DNA of 64,000 nt, from contig NZ_CP108476.1 in NCBI RefSeq assembly GCF_036226465.1, positions 6,572,001 to 6,636,000 of the forward strand, in the 5' to 3' direction. Shown here piece after piece: positions 38,801 to 46,794 of this stretch. The stretch comes from Kitasatospora sp. NBC_01250. Its GTDB lineage: Bacteria > Actinomycetota > Actinomycetes > Streptomycetales > Streptomycetaceae. The stretch's first letter is position 1. Each line of letters starts with the position of its first letter. The notes beneath the pieces were generated by a model, which searched no databases, was not told where the DNA came from, and saw only the letters and a program-made list of their open reading frames with translations. The position numbers were made by a program, and so were the translations under genes.

Positions 38801-39439
38801 CAGGTCCGCCCGGACGTCCTGCTCGATGGACAGGCCGTGGTCCATCAGCTCCAGGAAGTAGTTCTCCTTGCCGAAGATCTGCTGGTAGGCGTCGGCAGCC
38901 TTGACCGCCTCGTCGTACTGGCCCAGGCGCAGCCGGGTCTGGATCTCGCCGGAGGGGCAGCCGGTGGTGGCGATGATGCCCGTGGCGTTGGCGGCGATCA
39001 GCTCGCGGTCCATGCGGGGCTTCATGTAGTAGCCCTCCATCGACGCGAGCGAGGAGAGCTTGAAGAGGTTGCGCAGACCGGTGGCGTTCTGTGCCCACAT
39101 GGTCATGTGGGTGTAGCGGCCACCGCCGGAGACGTCCTTGCCGCCCTCACCGTCCGAGCTGGCCGGGCGCTGGCCGCCGGGCGACCAGAAGACCGGCTTC
39201 TTCTCGAAGCGCGAGCCGGGGGCGACGTAGGCCTCGATGCCGATGATCGGCTTGACGCCGCTGTCCGGGGTCGCCTTGTGGAAGAACTCGTAGGCGCCGA
39301 ACATGTTGCCGTGGTCGCTCATGGCGATGGCCGGCATGCCCTGTCGCGCGGCCTCGGCTACCAGCTTGCCGTTCTTGGCCGCCCCGTCGAGCATGGAGTA
39401 CTCGGTATGGACATGCAGGTGAACGAAGCTGTCGGCCAC
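35888..39439 (-). CDS. dnaE: DNA polymerase III alpha subunit
   Basis: This 1183-residue DnaE is the replicative polymerase. The N-terminal PHP domain starts FVHLHVHTEYSMLDG. The catalytic acidic motif PDVDIDFDDRQRD lies at about residues 420-432. The fingers and thumb contain GLIVYQEQV and FNKSHSAAYGL. A C-terminal OB-fold (LSGLITGVDRR) follows. Its length is typical of actinobacterial DnaE1. The GTG start gives MADSFVHLHVH. It is transcribed alone; the RDD gene before it ends in its own terminator. Confidence 0.97.
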   Translation of the reverse strand: MADSFVHLHVHTEYSMLDGAAKNGKLVAEAARQGMPAIAMSDHGNMFGAYEFFHKATPDSGVKPIIGIEAYVAPGSRFEKKPVFWSPGGQRPASSDGEGGKDVSGGGRYTHMTMWAQNATGLRNLFKLSSLASMEGYYMKPRMDRELIAANATGIIATTGCPSGEIQTRLRLGQYDEAVKAADAYQQIFGKENYFLELMDHGLSIEQDVRADLLRLAKQLNIPLLATNDSHYVTADQADAHDSLLCVGVGKNKDDPNRFKFQGTGYYVKTAEEMRALFSELPEACDNTLAIAERVESYAEVFNYVDRMPQFDVPEGETQASYLRKKISAGLRHRYGDNPSQEVLDRIELEMGVITPMGFDAYFLVVADICQYGRDNGIPVGPGRGSAAGSMVAYLTGITQLDPLEHDLLFERFLNPERINPPDVDIDFDDRQRDQMVRYVTDKYGEAYTAQVNTFGTIKAKAAVKDANRILGYPFAMGDRITKAMPPDVMGKGVPLADLFNEKHPRYNEGTEIRSLYANEPDVKKIIDTGLGIEGLIRGTGVHAAAVILSSTPLLELIPLHKRDKDGVIITGFDYPSCEAMGLIKMDFLGLRNLGIIDHCIKIVKSNRGIDVDIEKIPIDDPTTYELLARGDTLGVFQLDGGPMRALLKLMKPTEFADISAVSALYRPGPMGMNSHTNYALRKNGQQEIIPIHPELEEPLKEVLGPTYGLIVYQEQVQRAAQVLAGYSLGQADLLRRAMGKKKKEVLEKEFVPFHAGCKERGYSDEAIQAVWDVLVPFAGYAFNKSHSAAYGLVSYQTAYLKANYPAEYMAALLTSVADDKDKMAVYLAECRSMGIKILSPDVNESVVDFTAVGSDVRFGLKAVRNVGVPVIESMIKTRKEKGKFSSFADFLDKVELVACNKRTVDSLIKSGAFDSLNHTRQSLCAVHEQAIDAVTGVKKQQAIGQDDLFGALDTGSDTPTIGLDFELTDREWPRRQLLSLEREMLGLYVSSHPLDGAEHILARNRDVSIAELMGSGRTEGEVRLSGLITGVDRRINKAGNAWAIITLADRDGSVEVLFFPATYNLMADQMIEDNVISVRGRLNERDGALSIFGQEIISLDISAAEHGGKPPVQITVPYPKVTATMVRELKLTLQAHPGDVPVRLLTTSRQRDVLYELGFLVNPDTAFASEVKTLLGPAAWSA

Positions 39440-39571
39440 GAGGGACGGCTCCTAAGCGTGAGGTCTGCGGCTGGGGGCCTTCCACCCTAACGCGCCGCCA
39501 CCCTGGTCCCCGACGCCACTCGCGGTGACCGGTGTCGCTGTGGTACCGGTCGCCCGCGGGGCCGCAAAGCA

Positions 39572-39603
39572 CCTCGGCCGGACCCTACCGGGCCCGGCCG
39601 AGG
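39572..39603 (-). terminator. Terminator between the RDD gene and dnaE
   Basis: CCTCGGCCGG (39572-39581) and CCGGCCGAGG (39594-39603) are perfect 10-base inverted arms with a 12-base loop, 20 bases beyond the RDD gene stop. It should end RDD transcription before dnaE. Confidence 0.75.
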
Positions 39604-39622
39604 AGTTTCAACTCGCCTTGAC

Positions 39623-40336
39623 TCAGCCCTCCTTGACCACCACGGTCTTCCCGGCCTTGTCGTGGAAGCACTGCTGCAGCGGCTTGTCCCAGAGCAGCGA
39701 GAGCACGTTGACCAGGGCGAACAGCGTGCCGATGCAGATGACGGCCTGGGGCAGGCCGTAGACGGCGGAGCGGGCCCAGAGCTCGTTGTCGCTGGGGCGC
39801 CCGCCGTGGGCCGCGGAGACGACCCGCAGCTTCATGACCTTCTTGCCGACGCTCTGCTGCTGCTGGCTGAGCATCATCGCGCCCTCGTAGACGAAGACGA
39901 GCAGGGCGACGACGATGTCGGACACGATGCTGCCGAAGCCGAGCACGGCCTCCACCAGCAGGAACGGGATCAGCAGCACGCCGACGTCGATCAGGCGCGC
40001 CAGGAAGCGGTCGCCGGGGCCGGCCAGGGTGCGGGTGCCGGGCGGCGGCGGGCCGTAGGGGTTCGTCGGGCCGAGCCACGGCGGCAGCTGGCCCGGCTGC
40101 TGGTAGCCGCCGGGCGGCGGGGGGTAGCCGTAGCCGGGCTGCTGGCCGTAGTCGCCGGGGGGCGGGGTGCCGTAGCCGGGCTGCTGTGGCTGCGGGTCGT
40201 ACGGGCCCTGCGGGACGCCGTAGCCGGGCTGTGCCGGGGGCTGCTGGCCGTAGGGGTTCTGCTGGCCGGGCTGCGGCGGCTGGCCGTACGGGTTCTGGTC
40301 CGACGGATAGCCGTAGCCGGGGGGTTCGTTGGTCAT
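39623..40336 (-). CDS. RDD family membrane protein
   Basis: This is a 237-residue protein. The first ~100 residues are Pro/Gly/Tyr/Gln-rich repeats (units such as PGYGYP and NPYGQ). An RDD domain with three membrane helices follows: FLARLIDVGVLLIPFLL contains the Arg and Asp positions, and SVGKKVMKLRVV is the typical loop. RDD proteins are poorly characterised; some are linked to ion or osmolyte transport. The ATG start gives MTNEPPGYGYP. Confidence 0.85.
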   Translation of the reverse strand: MTNEPPGYGYPSDQNPYGQPPQPGQQNPYGQQPPAQPGYGVPQGPYDPQPQQPGYGTPPPGDYGQQPGYGYPPPPGGYQQPGQLPPWLGPTNPYGPPPPGTRTLAGPGDRFLARLIDVGVLLIPFLLVEAVLGFGSIVSDIVVALLVFVYEGAMMLSQQQQSVGKKVMKLRVVSAAHGGRPSDNELWARSAVYGLPQAVICIGTLFALVNVLSLLWDKPLQQCFHDKAGKTVVVKEG

Positions 40337-40410
40337 CTGCCCGCTCGTCTCGTGGTGGCTTACCCCCAGATGTCTAGCGGGCCTGACATTCCTTTAGGAA
40401 GGCTTGGGGA

Positions 40411-41325
40411 TCAACTGTTACGGAGAATTACCGGGAGCGTCGCACGGACCGCCGCCCCGAAGGCCGCGACGGCCGGGTGGCCGCCCGCGCCGTGGCGGAA
40501 GGCGACGGTGGTGCGCCGCGACATCGGCAGCCGGTGCAGCCGCACGGCCGGCGGCGGGGCCAGCAGGCCCAGCTCCGGGACCAGCGCCACCCCCTGGCCG
40601 GCGGCGACCAGGGCGAGCACGGTGTCGAAGTCGTCGACGCGGTGCCGGATCCGTGGCGTGAAGCCGGCCGCCTGGCAGGCCCGGATCGCCATCGCGTGGC
40701 AGAGGGTGCCGTGGGTGGCGAGGATCCACGAGCCCTCGGCGTGGGCGCCCAGCGTGCCGTCGTCCGGGGGGCCGTCGGCCGGTCCGGCGCCAGGTTCTGC
40801 GGTGGCCAGGTACATCGCCTCGGCGAAGAGCGGCTCGCTCGCGATGCCGGGTTCGGCGGGCGCGGGGACGAAGTCGTAGTCGTGCACCAGGGCGACGTCC
40901 AGCTCGCCCGCGCGCAGCAGGTCGGCCACGCCCGCCGGGTCGACCTCGGCGACCATCGGCTCCAGCTCCGGCCAGCGCTCGGCGAGCAGCACCAGGGCCG
41001 GCGGGATCACCACCCGGGCGGCGGAGGGGAAGGTGCCGATCCGCAGCGGACCGGCCGGACCGCGGCGGGCCCCGGCCAGCTCGGCCGAGGCCGCCTCCAG
41101 CACCGCCAGTACCGTCTCGGCGTGCCGGACCAGGCCGTGCGCGGCGGGGGTCAGCGCGACCCGCCGCCCGGTGCGCTCCAGCAGCGCCACCCCGGCCTCC
41201 CGCTCCAGTGCGGTGAGCTGCTGGGAGACGGCCGAGGGGCTGAAGGCCAGCGCCTCGGCGACGGCAGCGATGGTGCCGCGGTGGGCCAGTTCCCGCAGCA
41301 GCCGCAGGCGGCGGACGTCGAGCAT
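40411..41325 (-). CDS. LysR family transcriptional regulator
   Basis: This is a 304-residue LTTR. The N-terminal winged helix (residues 1-60) includes ELAHRGTIAAVAEALAFSPSAVSQQLTALE (key part SPSAVSQQLTALERE), and a two-lobed effector domain follows. It is divergent from the DapA-family gene with 71 bases between the starts, the usual LysR arrangement, so it probably controls that gene. A GTG six bases upstream of the ATG is an alternative start. The effector is unknown. Confidence 0.9.
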   Translation of the reverse strand: MLDVRRLRLLRELAHRGTIAAVAEALAFSPSAVSQQLTALEREAGVALLERTGRRVALTPAAHGLVRHAETVLAVLEAASAELAGARRGPAGPLRIGTFPSAARVVIPPALVLLAERWPELEPMVAEVDPAGVADLLRAGELDVALVHDYDFVPAPAEPGIASEPLFAEAMYLATAEPGAGPADGPPDDGTLGAHAEGSWILATHGTLCHAMAIRACQAAGFTPRIRHRVDDFDTVLALVAAGQGVALVPELGLLAPPPAVRLHRLPMSRRTTVAFRHGAGGHPAVAAFGAAVRATLPVILRNS

Positions 41326-41339
41326 CAGCACAGCTTACG

Positions 41340-41354
41340 GTTTGCGGTGGAAAC
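41340..41354. promoter_or_regulatory. Candidate LysR box (T-N11-A)
   Basis: GTTTGCGGTGGAAAC has inverted ends GTTT and AAAC spaced 7 bases apart, matching the general T-N11-A LysR pattern. It lies between the divergent LysR gene and the DapA-family gene. Confidence 0.45.
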
Positions 41355-41396
41355 GCGAACTGGACCCGCACAGTGGCCGGGCCGCAGGCTCAAGGC

Positions 41397-42299
41397 ATGG
41401 ATCACGAACTGCGCGGGATCTTCGTCCCGCTGATCACTCCGTTCACCGACGACGACACGGTCGCGCTGGACGCGCTGGAGGCACTGGCGCACGAGGTGCT
41501 GGACGAGGGGGCGGCCGGGCTGGTCGCGCTCGGCACCACCGGCGAGCCCGCCGCCCTGGACCCGGCCGAGCGGGCCGCCGTCCTGGACGTCTGCGCCCGC
41601 GTCGCCGACCGGCGCCGGGTGCCGCTGGTGGTCGGCGCGGGCGGTGGCGGGACCCGGCAGTGCCTGGCGGCCCTGGCCGAGCTGGGCGGCCGCCGCGAGG
41701 TGGTCGCCGCGCTGACCACCGTGCCGGCCTTCGTGCGCCCCGGCCCGGCGGGCGTGCTGGCGCACTTCGAGCACCTCGCGGCGCACAGCCCGGTGCCGCT
41801 GATCGTCTATCACATCCCCTATCGCACCGGCCAGCAGCTGGACGCCCGGACGCTCGGCGCGATCGCCCGGCTGCCCGGCATCGTGGGTGTGAAGTACGCC
41901 ACCGGCGCGCTGGACGCGCCGGCCGTGGCGCTGCTGGCCGACCCGCCGCCCGGCTTCGCGGTGCTGCCCGGCGACGACACCTTCCTGTCGCCGATGCTGG
42001 CGCTCGGCGCGAGCGGCGGGATCCTCGCCTCGGCGCATCTGGCCACCCGGCACTTCGTCGAGCTGACCGAGGCGTGGGCGGCCGGGGACGCGGCGCGGGC
42101 ACGGGAATCGGGCCACCGGCTGGCCGGGCTCTCGGCGGCGCTCTTCGCCGAGCCCAACCCGGTGGTGGTCAAGGGGGTGCTGCACGCCCAGGGGCGGATC
42201 CCGAGCGCGGCGGTGCGGCTGCCGCTGCTGCCCGCGAGCCCGGCGTCGGTGGCCGCCGCGGTGGAACTGCTGGAGCGGCTGCCGGTGTCCATCCGGTGA
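41397..42299 (+). CDS. Dihydrodipicolinate synthase (DapA) family aldolase
   Basis: This is a 300-residue DHDPS/NAL-family TIM barrel. Schiff-base Lys166 is in GVKYATGALD, Tyr138 is in YHIPYRTG, and Arg143, which in true DapA binds the carboxylate of aspartate semialdehyde, is present. GTTGEPAAL stands where DapA has GTTGE(S/A). It could condense pyruvate with aspartate semialdehyde, or be a paralogue acting on another keto acid; the LysR neighbour suggests a special role. ATG 41397 gives MDHELRGIFVPLITPF. asd follows after 88 bases. Confidence 0.82.
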   Translation: MDHELRGIFVPLITPFTDDDTVALDALEALAHEVLDEGAAGLVALGTTGEPAALDPAERAAVLDVCARVADRRRVPLVVGAGGGGTRQCLAALAELGGRREVVAALTTVPAFVRPGPAGVLAHFEHLAAHSPVPLIVYHIPYRTGQQLDARTLGAIARLPGIVGVKYATGALDAPAVALLADPPPGFAVLPGDDTFLSPMLALGASGGILASAHLATRHFVELTEAWAAGDAARARESGHRLAGLSAALFAEPNPVVVKGVLHAQGRIPSAAVRLPLLPASPASVAAAVELLERLPVSIR

Positions 42300-42387
42300 A
42301 CGGTGTCCACGTGGTGAATACCGTGCGGGGATATGTCGGCGAGCAGGCAAGATGAAGCTGAGCAGCACATCGGAGGAGGAAGTACGG

Positions 42388-43413
42388 ATGAAGATCGGCA
42401 TTGTGGGCGCCACCGGCCAGGTCGGCGGCGTGGTCCGGGAGATCCTGGCGGAGCGTTCGTTCCCGGTCGAGCAGCTGCGCCTGTTCGCCTCGGCGCGCTC
42501 GGCCGGCAAGACGCTGCCGTGGCAGGGCGGCGAGGTCACCGTCGAGGACGCGGCCACCGCCGACTACACGGGCCTGGACATCGTGATCTTCTCCGCCGGC
42601 GGTGGCACCTCCAAGGAGCTGGCACCCAAGGTGGCCGCGGCCGGCGCCGTGGTGATCGACAACTCCTCCGCCTGGCGGCGCGACCCCGAGGTCCCGCTGG
42701 TGGTGGCCGAGGTCAACCCGCAGGCGATCGCCGAGCGTCCCAAGGGCATCATCGCCAACCCGAACTGCACCACGATGGCCGCCATGCCGGTGCTGCGCCC
42801 GCTGCACCAGGAGGCCGGGCTGACCGCGCTGGTGGTGGCCACCTACCAGGCCGTCTCCGGCAGCGGCCTGGCCGGTGTCGCCGAGCTGCAGGAGCAGGCC
42901 CACAAGGTCGTGGACGGTGCCGCGGCGCTCACCCACGGCGGGTCGAACGCCGACTTCCCCGAGCCGCAGGTCTACCGGCGTCCGATCGCGTTCAACGTGA
43001 TCCCGCTGGCCGGCTCGATCGTGGACGACGGTCTGAACGAGACCGACGAGGAGCAGAAGCTGCGCCACGAGAGCCGCAAGATCCTCGGCATCCCCGAGCT
43101 CAAGGTCTCCGGCACCTGCGTGCGGGTGCCGGTCTTCACCGGCCACTCGCTCCAGGTCAACGCCCGCTTCGCGGGTCCGATCAGCCCCGAGCGGGTCACC
43201 GAGCTGCTGGCCGGGGCGCCGGGCGTGGTGCTGACCGACATCCCCACCCCGCTGCAGGCGGCCGGCCAGGACCCGAGCTACGTGGGCCGCATCCGCCGGG
43301 ACGAGACGGCGGAGAACGGCATCTCGCTCTTCCTGTCCAACGACAACCTGCGCAAGGGCGCGGCGCTCAACGCCGTGCAGATCGCCGAGCTGGTCGCCGC
43401 CGAGCTCGGCTGA
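42388..43413 (+). CDS. asd: Aspartate-semialdehyde dehydrogenase
   Basis: This 341-residue Asd reduces aspartyl phosphate to aspartate semialdehyde with NADPH. The nucleotide loop GIVGATGQVGGVV is at residues 4-16, catalytic Cys127 is in NPNCTTM, and the substrate-binding region has RVPVFTGHSLQVN. ATG 42388 follows a very strong RBS, GGAGGAGGAAG. In streptomycetes asd is commonly next to ask; here it is alone behind a DapA-family gene, while an ask lies 8 kb away in the polymer operon. A strong terminator follows. Confidence 0.94.
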   Translation: MKIGIVGATGQVGGVVREILAERSFPVEQLRLFASARSAGKTLPWQGGEVTVEDAATADYTGLDIVIFSAGGGTSKELAPKVAAAGAVVIDNSSAWRRDPEVPLVVAEVNPQAIAERPKGIIANPNCTTMAAMPVLRPLHQEAGLTALVVATYQAVSGSGLAGVAELQEQAHKVVDGAAALTHGGSNADFPEPQVYRRPIAFNVIPLAGSIVDDGLNETDEEQKLRHESRKILGIPELKVSGTCVRVPVFTGHSLQVNARFAGPISPERVTELLAGAPGVVLTDIPTPLQAAGQDPSYVGRIRRDETAENGISLFLSNDNLRKGAALNAVQIAELVAAELG

Positions 43414-43473
43414 CCGGGACCGGGCCGACCGGGACTGCGTCGACCAGGACTGGGCCGACCGGGCGAAGCCGGA

Positions 43474-43512
43474 CCGCGGGGGCTCCTGACCAGGTGTCAG
43501 GAGCCCCCGCGG
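43474..43512 (+). terminator. Terminator after asd
   Basis: CCGCGGGGGCTCCTGAC (43474-43490) and its exact complement (43496-43512) form a 17-base stem with a 5-base loop, 60 bases after the asd stop. Confidence 0.85.
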
Positions 43513-43734
43513 CTTTCCCACCGCGGCCCCGTCAACTGGGCCGAACGGAGTCGCCGCGCCGTCCGTGTCCCTCGGCCGGCCTACCGCGAAGCCCGCGCAG
43601 CCGGGTGATTCACGACGCCTTCGGGGGGTAATGGAGACCGCAACGGTCCGGCAGGGTGCCCAGGTGAGCCTCGCTCGGGCAGACTGCACGAACTGCCCGT
43701 GCTCAGCGGCAGAGCACAGGAAGAGGGGTACCTC
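43513..43734. other. Gap between asd terminator and the NYN gene
   Basis: These 222 bases hold no credible gene. The only clear element is the RBS AGGAAGAGGGG just before 43735. The promoter of the NYN gene should lie here, but no clear hexamer pair is visible. Confidence 0.5.
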
Positions 43735-44928
43735 ATGGACCGCTGTGTCGTCCTGGTGGATGCGGGATACCTGCTGGGGGCCGCCGCCAGCCTGCTGGCC
43801 GGGGAGCCCGCCCGTTCCCGGGTGACGGTCGACCACACCGCGCTGATCGCCTCGCTGCGCGACCGGGCCGAGGAGGAGACCGGCCTGCCGCTGCTGCGGA
43901 TCTACTGGTTCGACGCGGCCCCTGAGCGCCGCCCGATGCCCGAGCACCGCCGGCTGCGGGTGCTGCCCCGGGTCACCGTGCGGCTCGGCGCGCTCACCCG
44001 GGCCGAGGGCCGCTGGGTGCAGAAGGGCGTGGACGCCGCGATGCACGCCGAACTCTCCGAGCTGGCCCGCAACCGGGCCTGCGCGGACGTGGTGCTGGTC
44101 ACCGGCGACGGGGACCTGCTGCCCGGCATGATGTCGGCCAAGGAACACGGCGTGGCCGTCCACCTGTGGGCGCTGCAGGCCGCCGACGGCGACTTCAACC
44201 AGTCCGAGGACCTGGTCGGCGAGGCCGACGAGCGCCGGGTGCTGGACCGGGAGTGGATCACCCGCTCGGTGCGGCTGCGCGAACCCGCGGTGGCCTTCCC
44301 GCCCGCCGGGCCGCGCCCGGAGATCGCCAAGATCCTGGCCGCCCCGCCGGCCGCCCGCCCCGCCGCCGCCGAGGCCTCCGAAGCGCCGGCCACGCCCGCC
44401 GCGATGCCGCCCGCCGCGCTCAAGGTCGTCCCCACCCCCAAGGACCTGGCCGGCCGCACCGCCCAGGCGCACCAGCACCAGCAGCCGCCCGCCACCGCGA
44501 GCAACGGCCCGGTGCTGCGCTGGTCCTCCGACCGCGGCTGGGTGGACCGCCCGCCCACCGAGGCCCCCACCGCCGCCGACGCGCTGCCCACCCTGGCCCA
44601 GCTCACCACCGCCGAGCAGCGCTGGGCCGACCGCGAGGAGGACATCACCGCGATCGGCGGCGACCCGCACGAGGTCGGCCAGGTCTTCGCCCGCCGCTGG
44701 ACCGAGCGCCTGGGCGACCGCGAACGGCTCACCCCGATCTGGGGCGACTACCCGCGCATCCCGCACCGGGTCGACGGCGAGCTGCTGCGCTACGCGGCCC
44801 GGTTCGGCCTGCTCGCCCACAAGGACGACCAGATCGACGAGCACGACCGGTACGCGATCCGGGCCGGCTTCTGGAAGGAGTTGGCGGCCCGGGTGCCGGG
44901 CGGCGAGCTGATCGTGGTGGACGACTGA
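43735..44928 (+). CDS. NYN (PIN-like) domain ribonuclease-type protein
   Basis: This is a 397-residue protein. The N-terminal NYN domain (about residues 1-170) has acidic positions in VVLVDAGYL, WVQKGVDAAMHAEL and DVVLVTGDGDLLPGM, matching the LabA/DUF88 nuclease fold. A Pro/Ala-rich linker (about 185-285) and a conserved C-terminal alpha-helical segment (IWGDYPRIPHRVDGELLRY) follow. NYN proteins are RNases or RNA-binding factors; no substrate is known for this branch. The ATG is behind AGGAAGAGGGG. Confidence 0.85.
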   Translation: MDRCVVLVDAGYLLGAAASLLAGEPARSRVTVDHTALIASLRDRAEEETGLPLLRIYWFDAAPERRPMPEHRRLRVLPRVTVRLGALTRAEGRWVQKGVDAAMHAELSELARNRACADVVLVTGDGDLLPGMMSAKEHGVAVHLWALQAADGDFNQSEDLVGEADERRVLDREWITRSVRLREPAVAFPPAGPRPEIAKILAAPPAARPAAAEASEAPATPAAMPPAALKVVPTPKDLAGRTAQAHQHQQPPATASNGPVLRWSSDRGWVDRPPTEAPTAADALPTLAQLTTAEQRWADREEDITAIGGDPHEVGQVFARRWTERLGDRERLTPIWGDYPRIPHRVDGELLRYAARFGLLAHKDDQIDEHDRYAIRAGFWKELAARVPGGELIVVDD

Positions 44929-44996
44929 TCGGGGGAGTCGGCGGCTGACAGTGGTGCCGAACGGGCCCCTGGTCCGGTTTCCTCATGGTCGGCGCG

Positions 44997-45002
44997 TAGA
45001 GT
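44997..45002 (+). promoter_or_regulatory. -10-like box before the ABC ATPase gene
   Basis: TAGAGT at 44997-45002 lies 8 bases before the GTG at 45011, consistent with a leaderless transcript. A -35 box is not clear. Confidence 0.4.
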
Positions 45003-45010
45003 CTTCGCTC

Positions 45011-45964
45011 GTGAGTGACGCCCCATTGCCCTGCTGCTCCGTCCGGGGCCTCACCAAGCGCCACGGCGAGATCCGGGCCAACGACGGGGTCGACCTGGAG
45101 ATCCGCCAGGGCGAGATCTTCGGCCTGCTCGGCCCCAACGGCGCCGGCAAGTCCACCTTGGTGCGCCAGCTCACCGGCCTGCTGCAGCCGGACGCCGGCA
45201 GCGTCGAGATCCTCGGCCACGACGTGGTCCGCCACCCCGAGCGGGCGGCCCGGCTGCTCGGCTACCTCGGCCAGGAATCCACCGCGCTGGACGAGCTGAC
45301 GGTGGCGCTGGCCGCCGAGACCACCGGCCGGCTGCGCGGCCTGAGCCGCGCCGCGGCCCGCGCCGCGAGCGCCGAGGTGCTCGACGAGCTGGGCCTGACC
45401 CCGCTGGCCGCGCGCCCGCTGGCCAAGCTCTCCGGCGGGCAGCGCCGGCTGGCCTGCTTCGCCGCCACCCTGGTCGGCGAGCGCCCGCTGCTGGTCCTGG
45501 ACGAGCCCACCACCGGCATGGACCCGGTGGCCCGGCGCGCCGTCTGGTCGGCGGTGGACCGCCGCCGCTCCGAGCGCGGCACCACCGTGCTGCTCGTCAC
45601 CCACAACGTCATCGAGGCCGAGACGGTGCTCGACCGGGTCGCCGTGCTGGACGAGGGCCGGGTGATCGCCTGCGACACCCCCGGCGGTCTCAAGGCGATG
45701 GTCGACGGGGACGTCCGGCTCGACCTGGTCTGGCGCACCGAGCCGCCGGTGGAGGTGCCCGCGGTCGCCCGGCTGGCCGAGCGCGCGGAGCGCACCGGCC
45801 GGCGCTGGACGGTGCGGACCACACCGGAGGAGGCCAGGGAGCTGGTCGCCGCCGTCACCACCGGGCCGGCCTTCGCCGCCCTGGACGACTTCACCCTGGC
45901 CACGCCGAGCCTGGAGGACGTCTACCTCCGGCTCGGTGGCCGCCACCAAGGACTGGCGAAGTGA
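45011..45964 (+). CDS. ABC transporter ATP-binding protein
   Basis: This 317-residue ATPase of the DrrA-like, ABC-2 exporter class shows GLLGPNGAGKSTLVRQL (Walker A), LSGGQRRLACFAA (signature), LLVLDEPTTGMDP (Walker B) and VTHNVIEAE (H-loop). A C-terminal accessory region of about 90 residues follows. The GTG start gives MSDAPLPCCSVRGL. It overlaps the permease gene as GTGA. The substrate is unknown. Confidence 0.92.
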   Translation: MSDAPLPCCSVRGLTKRHGEIRANDGVDLEIRQGEIFGLLGPNGAGKSTLVRQLTGLLQPDAGSVEILGHDVVRHPERAARLLGYLGQESTALDELTVALAAETTGRLRGLSRAAARAASAEVLDELGLTPLAARPLAKLSGGQRRLACFAATLVGERPLLVLDEPTTGMDPVARRAVWSAVDRRRSERGTTVLLVTHNVIEAETVLDRVAVLDEGRVIACDTPGGLKAMVDGDVRLDLVWRTEPPVEVPAVARLAERAERTGRRWTVRTTPEEARELVAAVTTGPAFAALDDFTLATPSLEDVYLRLGGRHQGLAK

Positions 45965-46767
45965 CCGTACTCACCCCCACCCCCGCGCCGGCCGCCACCC
46001 GTGCCGCCGCCCCGCTGGCTCCGGCCGCCCGGCTGCTGCCCGCGCTCGCGGCGGTCTACCGGGCCCAGCTGGCCCGCGCCAAGGTGGCCCGGATCCCGCT
46101 GATGTTCGTCGCCAGCTTCCAGTCCATCGGCATCCTGGTGATGATGCGCGGGGTGGTCGACAGCGGTGACAACCCCTCGGCGCGCGCGGTGGTGGCGGGC
46201 TCCAGCGTGCTGGTGGTCGCCTTCGTGGCACTCAACCTGCTCGCCCAGTACTTCGGCCGGCTGCGCGCCACCGGCGGCCTGGACCACTACGCGACGCTGC
46301 CCGTCCCGGCAGCCTCCGTGGTGCTCGGCGCGGCGGCGGCCTACGCCTCCTTCACGCTGCCGGGGGCGCTGGTCACGGCGGGCTTCGGCGCGGTGCTCTT
46401 CGGGCTCTCGCCGGCGCACCTGTGGGTGCTGCTGGTGGTGGTCCCGCTGGCCGGCGCCGCGCTCTCCGGCATCGGCGCGGCGCTCGGCCTGCTCGCCCCC
46501 AAGCAGGAGCTGGCCACCATGGCCGGGCAGCTCGGCATGTCCGCTGCGCTGCTGCTCGGCGTGCTGCCCGCCTCGCACCTGCCGACGGCGGTGCGGGCGC
46601 TGCGCGACCTGCTCCCGTCCACCTACGGGGTGGACGCCTTCGCCGCCACCTTCGCGCGCCGGCCCGACTGGGCGCTGGTGCTGGGCGATCTGGCGGTCTG
46701 CGCGGGCGTCGGCGTGCTCTCGCTGGCAATCGCGACATGGTCCTACCGCCGCGCCACGACCCGCTAG
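45961..46767 (+). CDS. ABC-2 type transporter permease
   Basis: This 268-residue protein has six predicted membrane segments. The pattern RATGGLDHYATLPVPAASVVLG and the hydrophobic block that follows fit ABC-2 permeases partnered with DrrA-type ATPases. The GTG start overlaps the stop of the ATPase gene, so both are made together and form one exporter. Confidence 0.9.
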   Translation: MTVLTPTPAPAATRAAAPLAPAARLLPALAAVYRAQLARAKVARIPLMFVASFQSIGILVMMRGVVDSGDNPSARAVVAGSSVLVVAFVALNLLAQYFGRLRATGGLDHYATLPVPAASVVLGAAAAYASFTLPGALVTAGFGAVLFGLSPAHLWVLLVVVPLAGAALSGIGAALGLLAPKQELATMAGQLGMSAALLLGVLPASHLPTAVRALRDLLPSTYGVDAFAATFARRPDWALVLGDLAVCAGVGVLSLAIATWSYRRATTR

Positions 46768-46794
46768 CCGGATCTGGGCACTCGGCGTGAAACG

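Noticed and set aside
35723..39490. 1255-codon plus-strand open frame opposite dnaE
   Set aside because: It is an antisense shadow; dnaE has all expected motifs on the minus strand.
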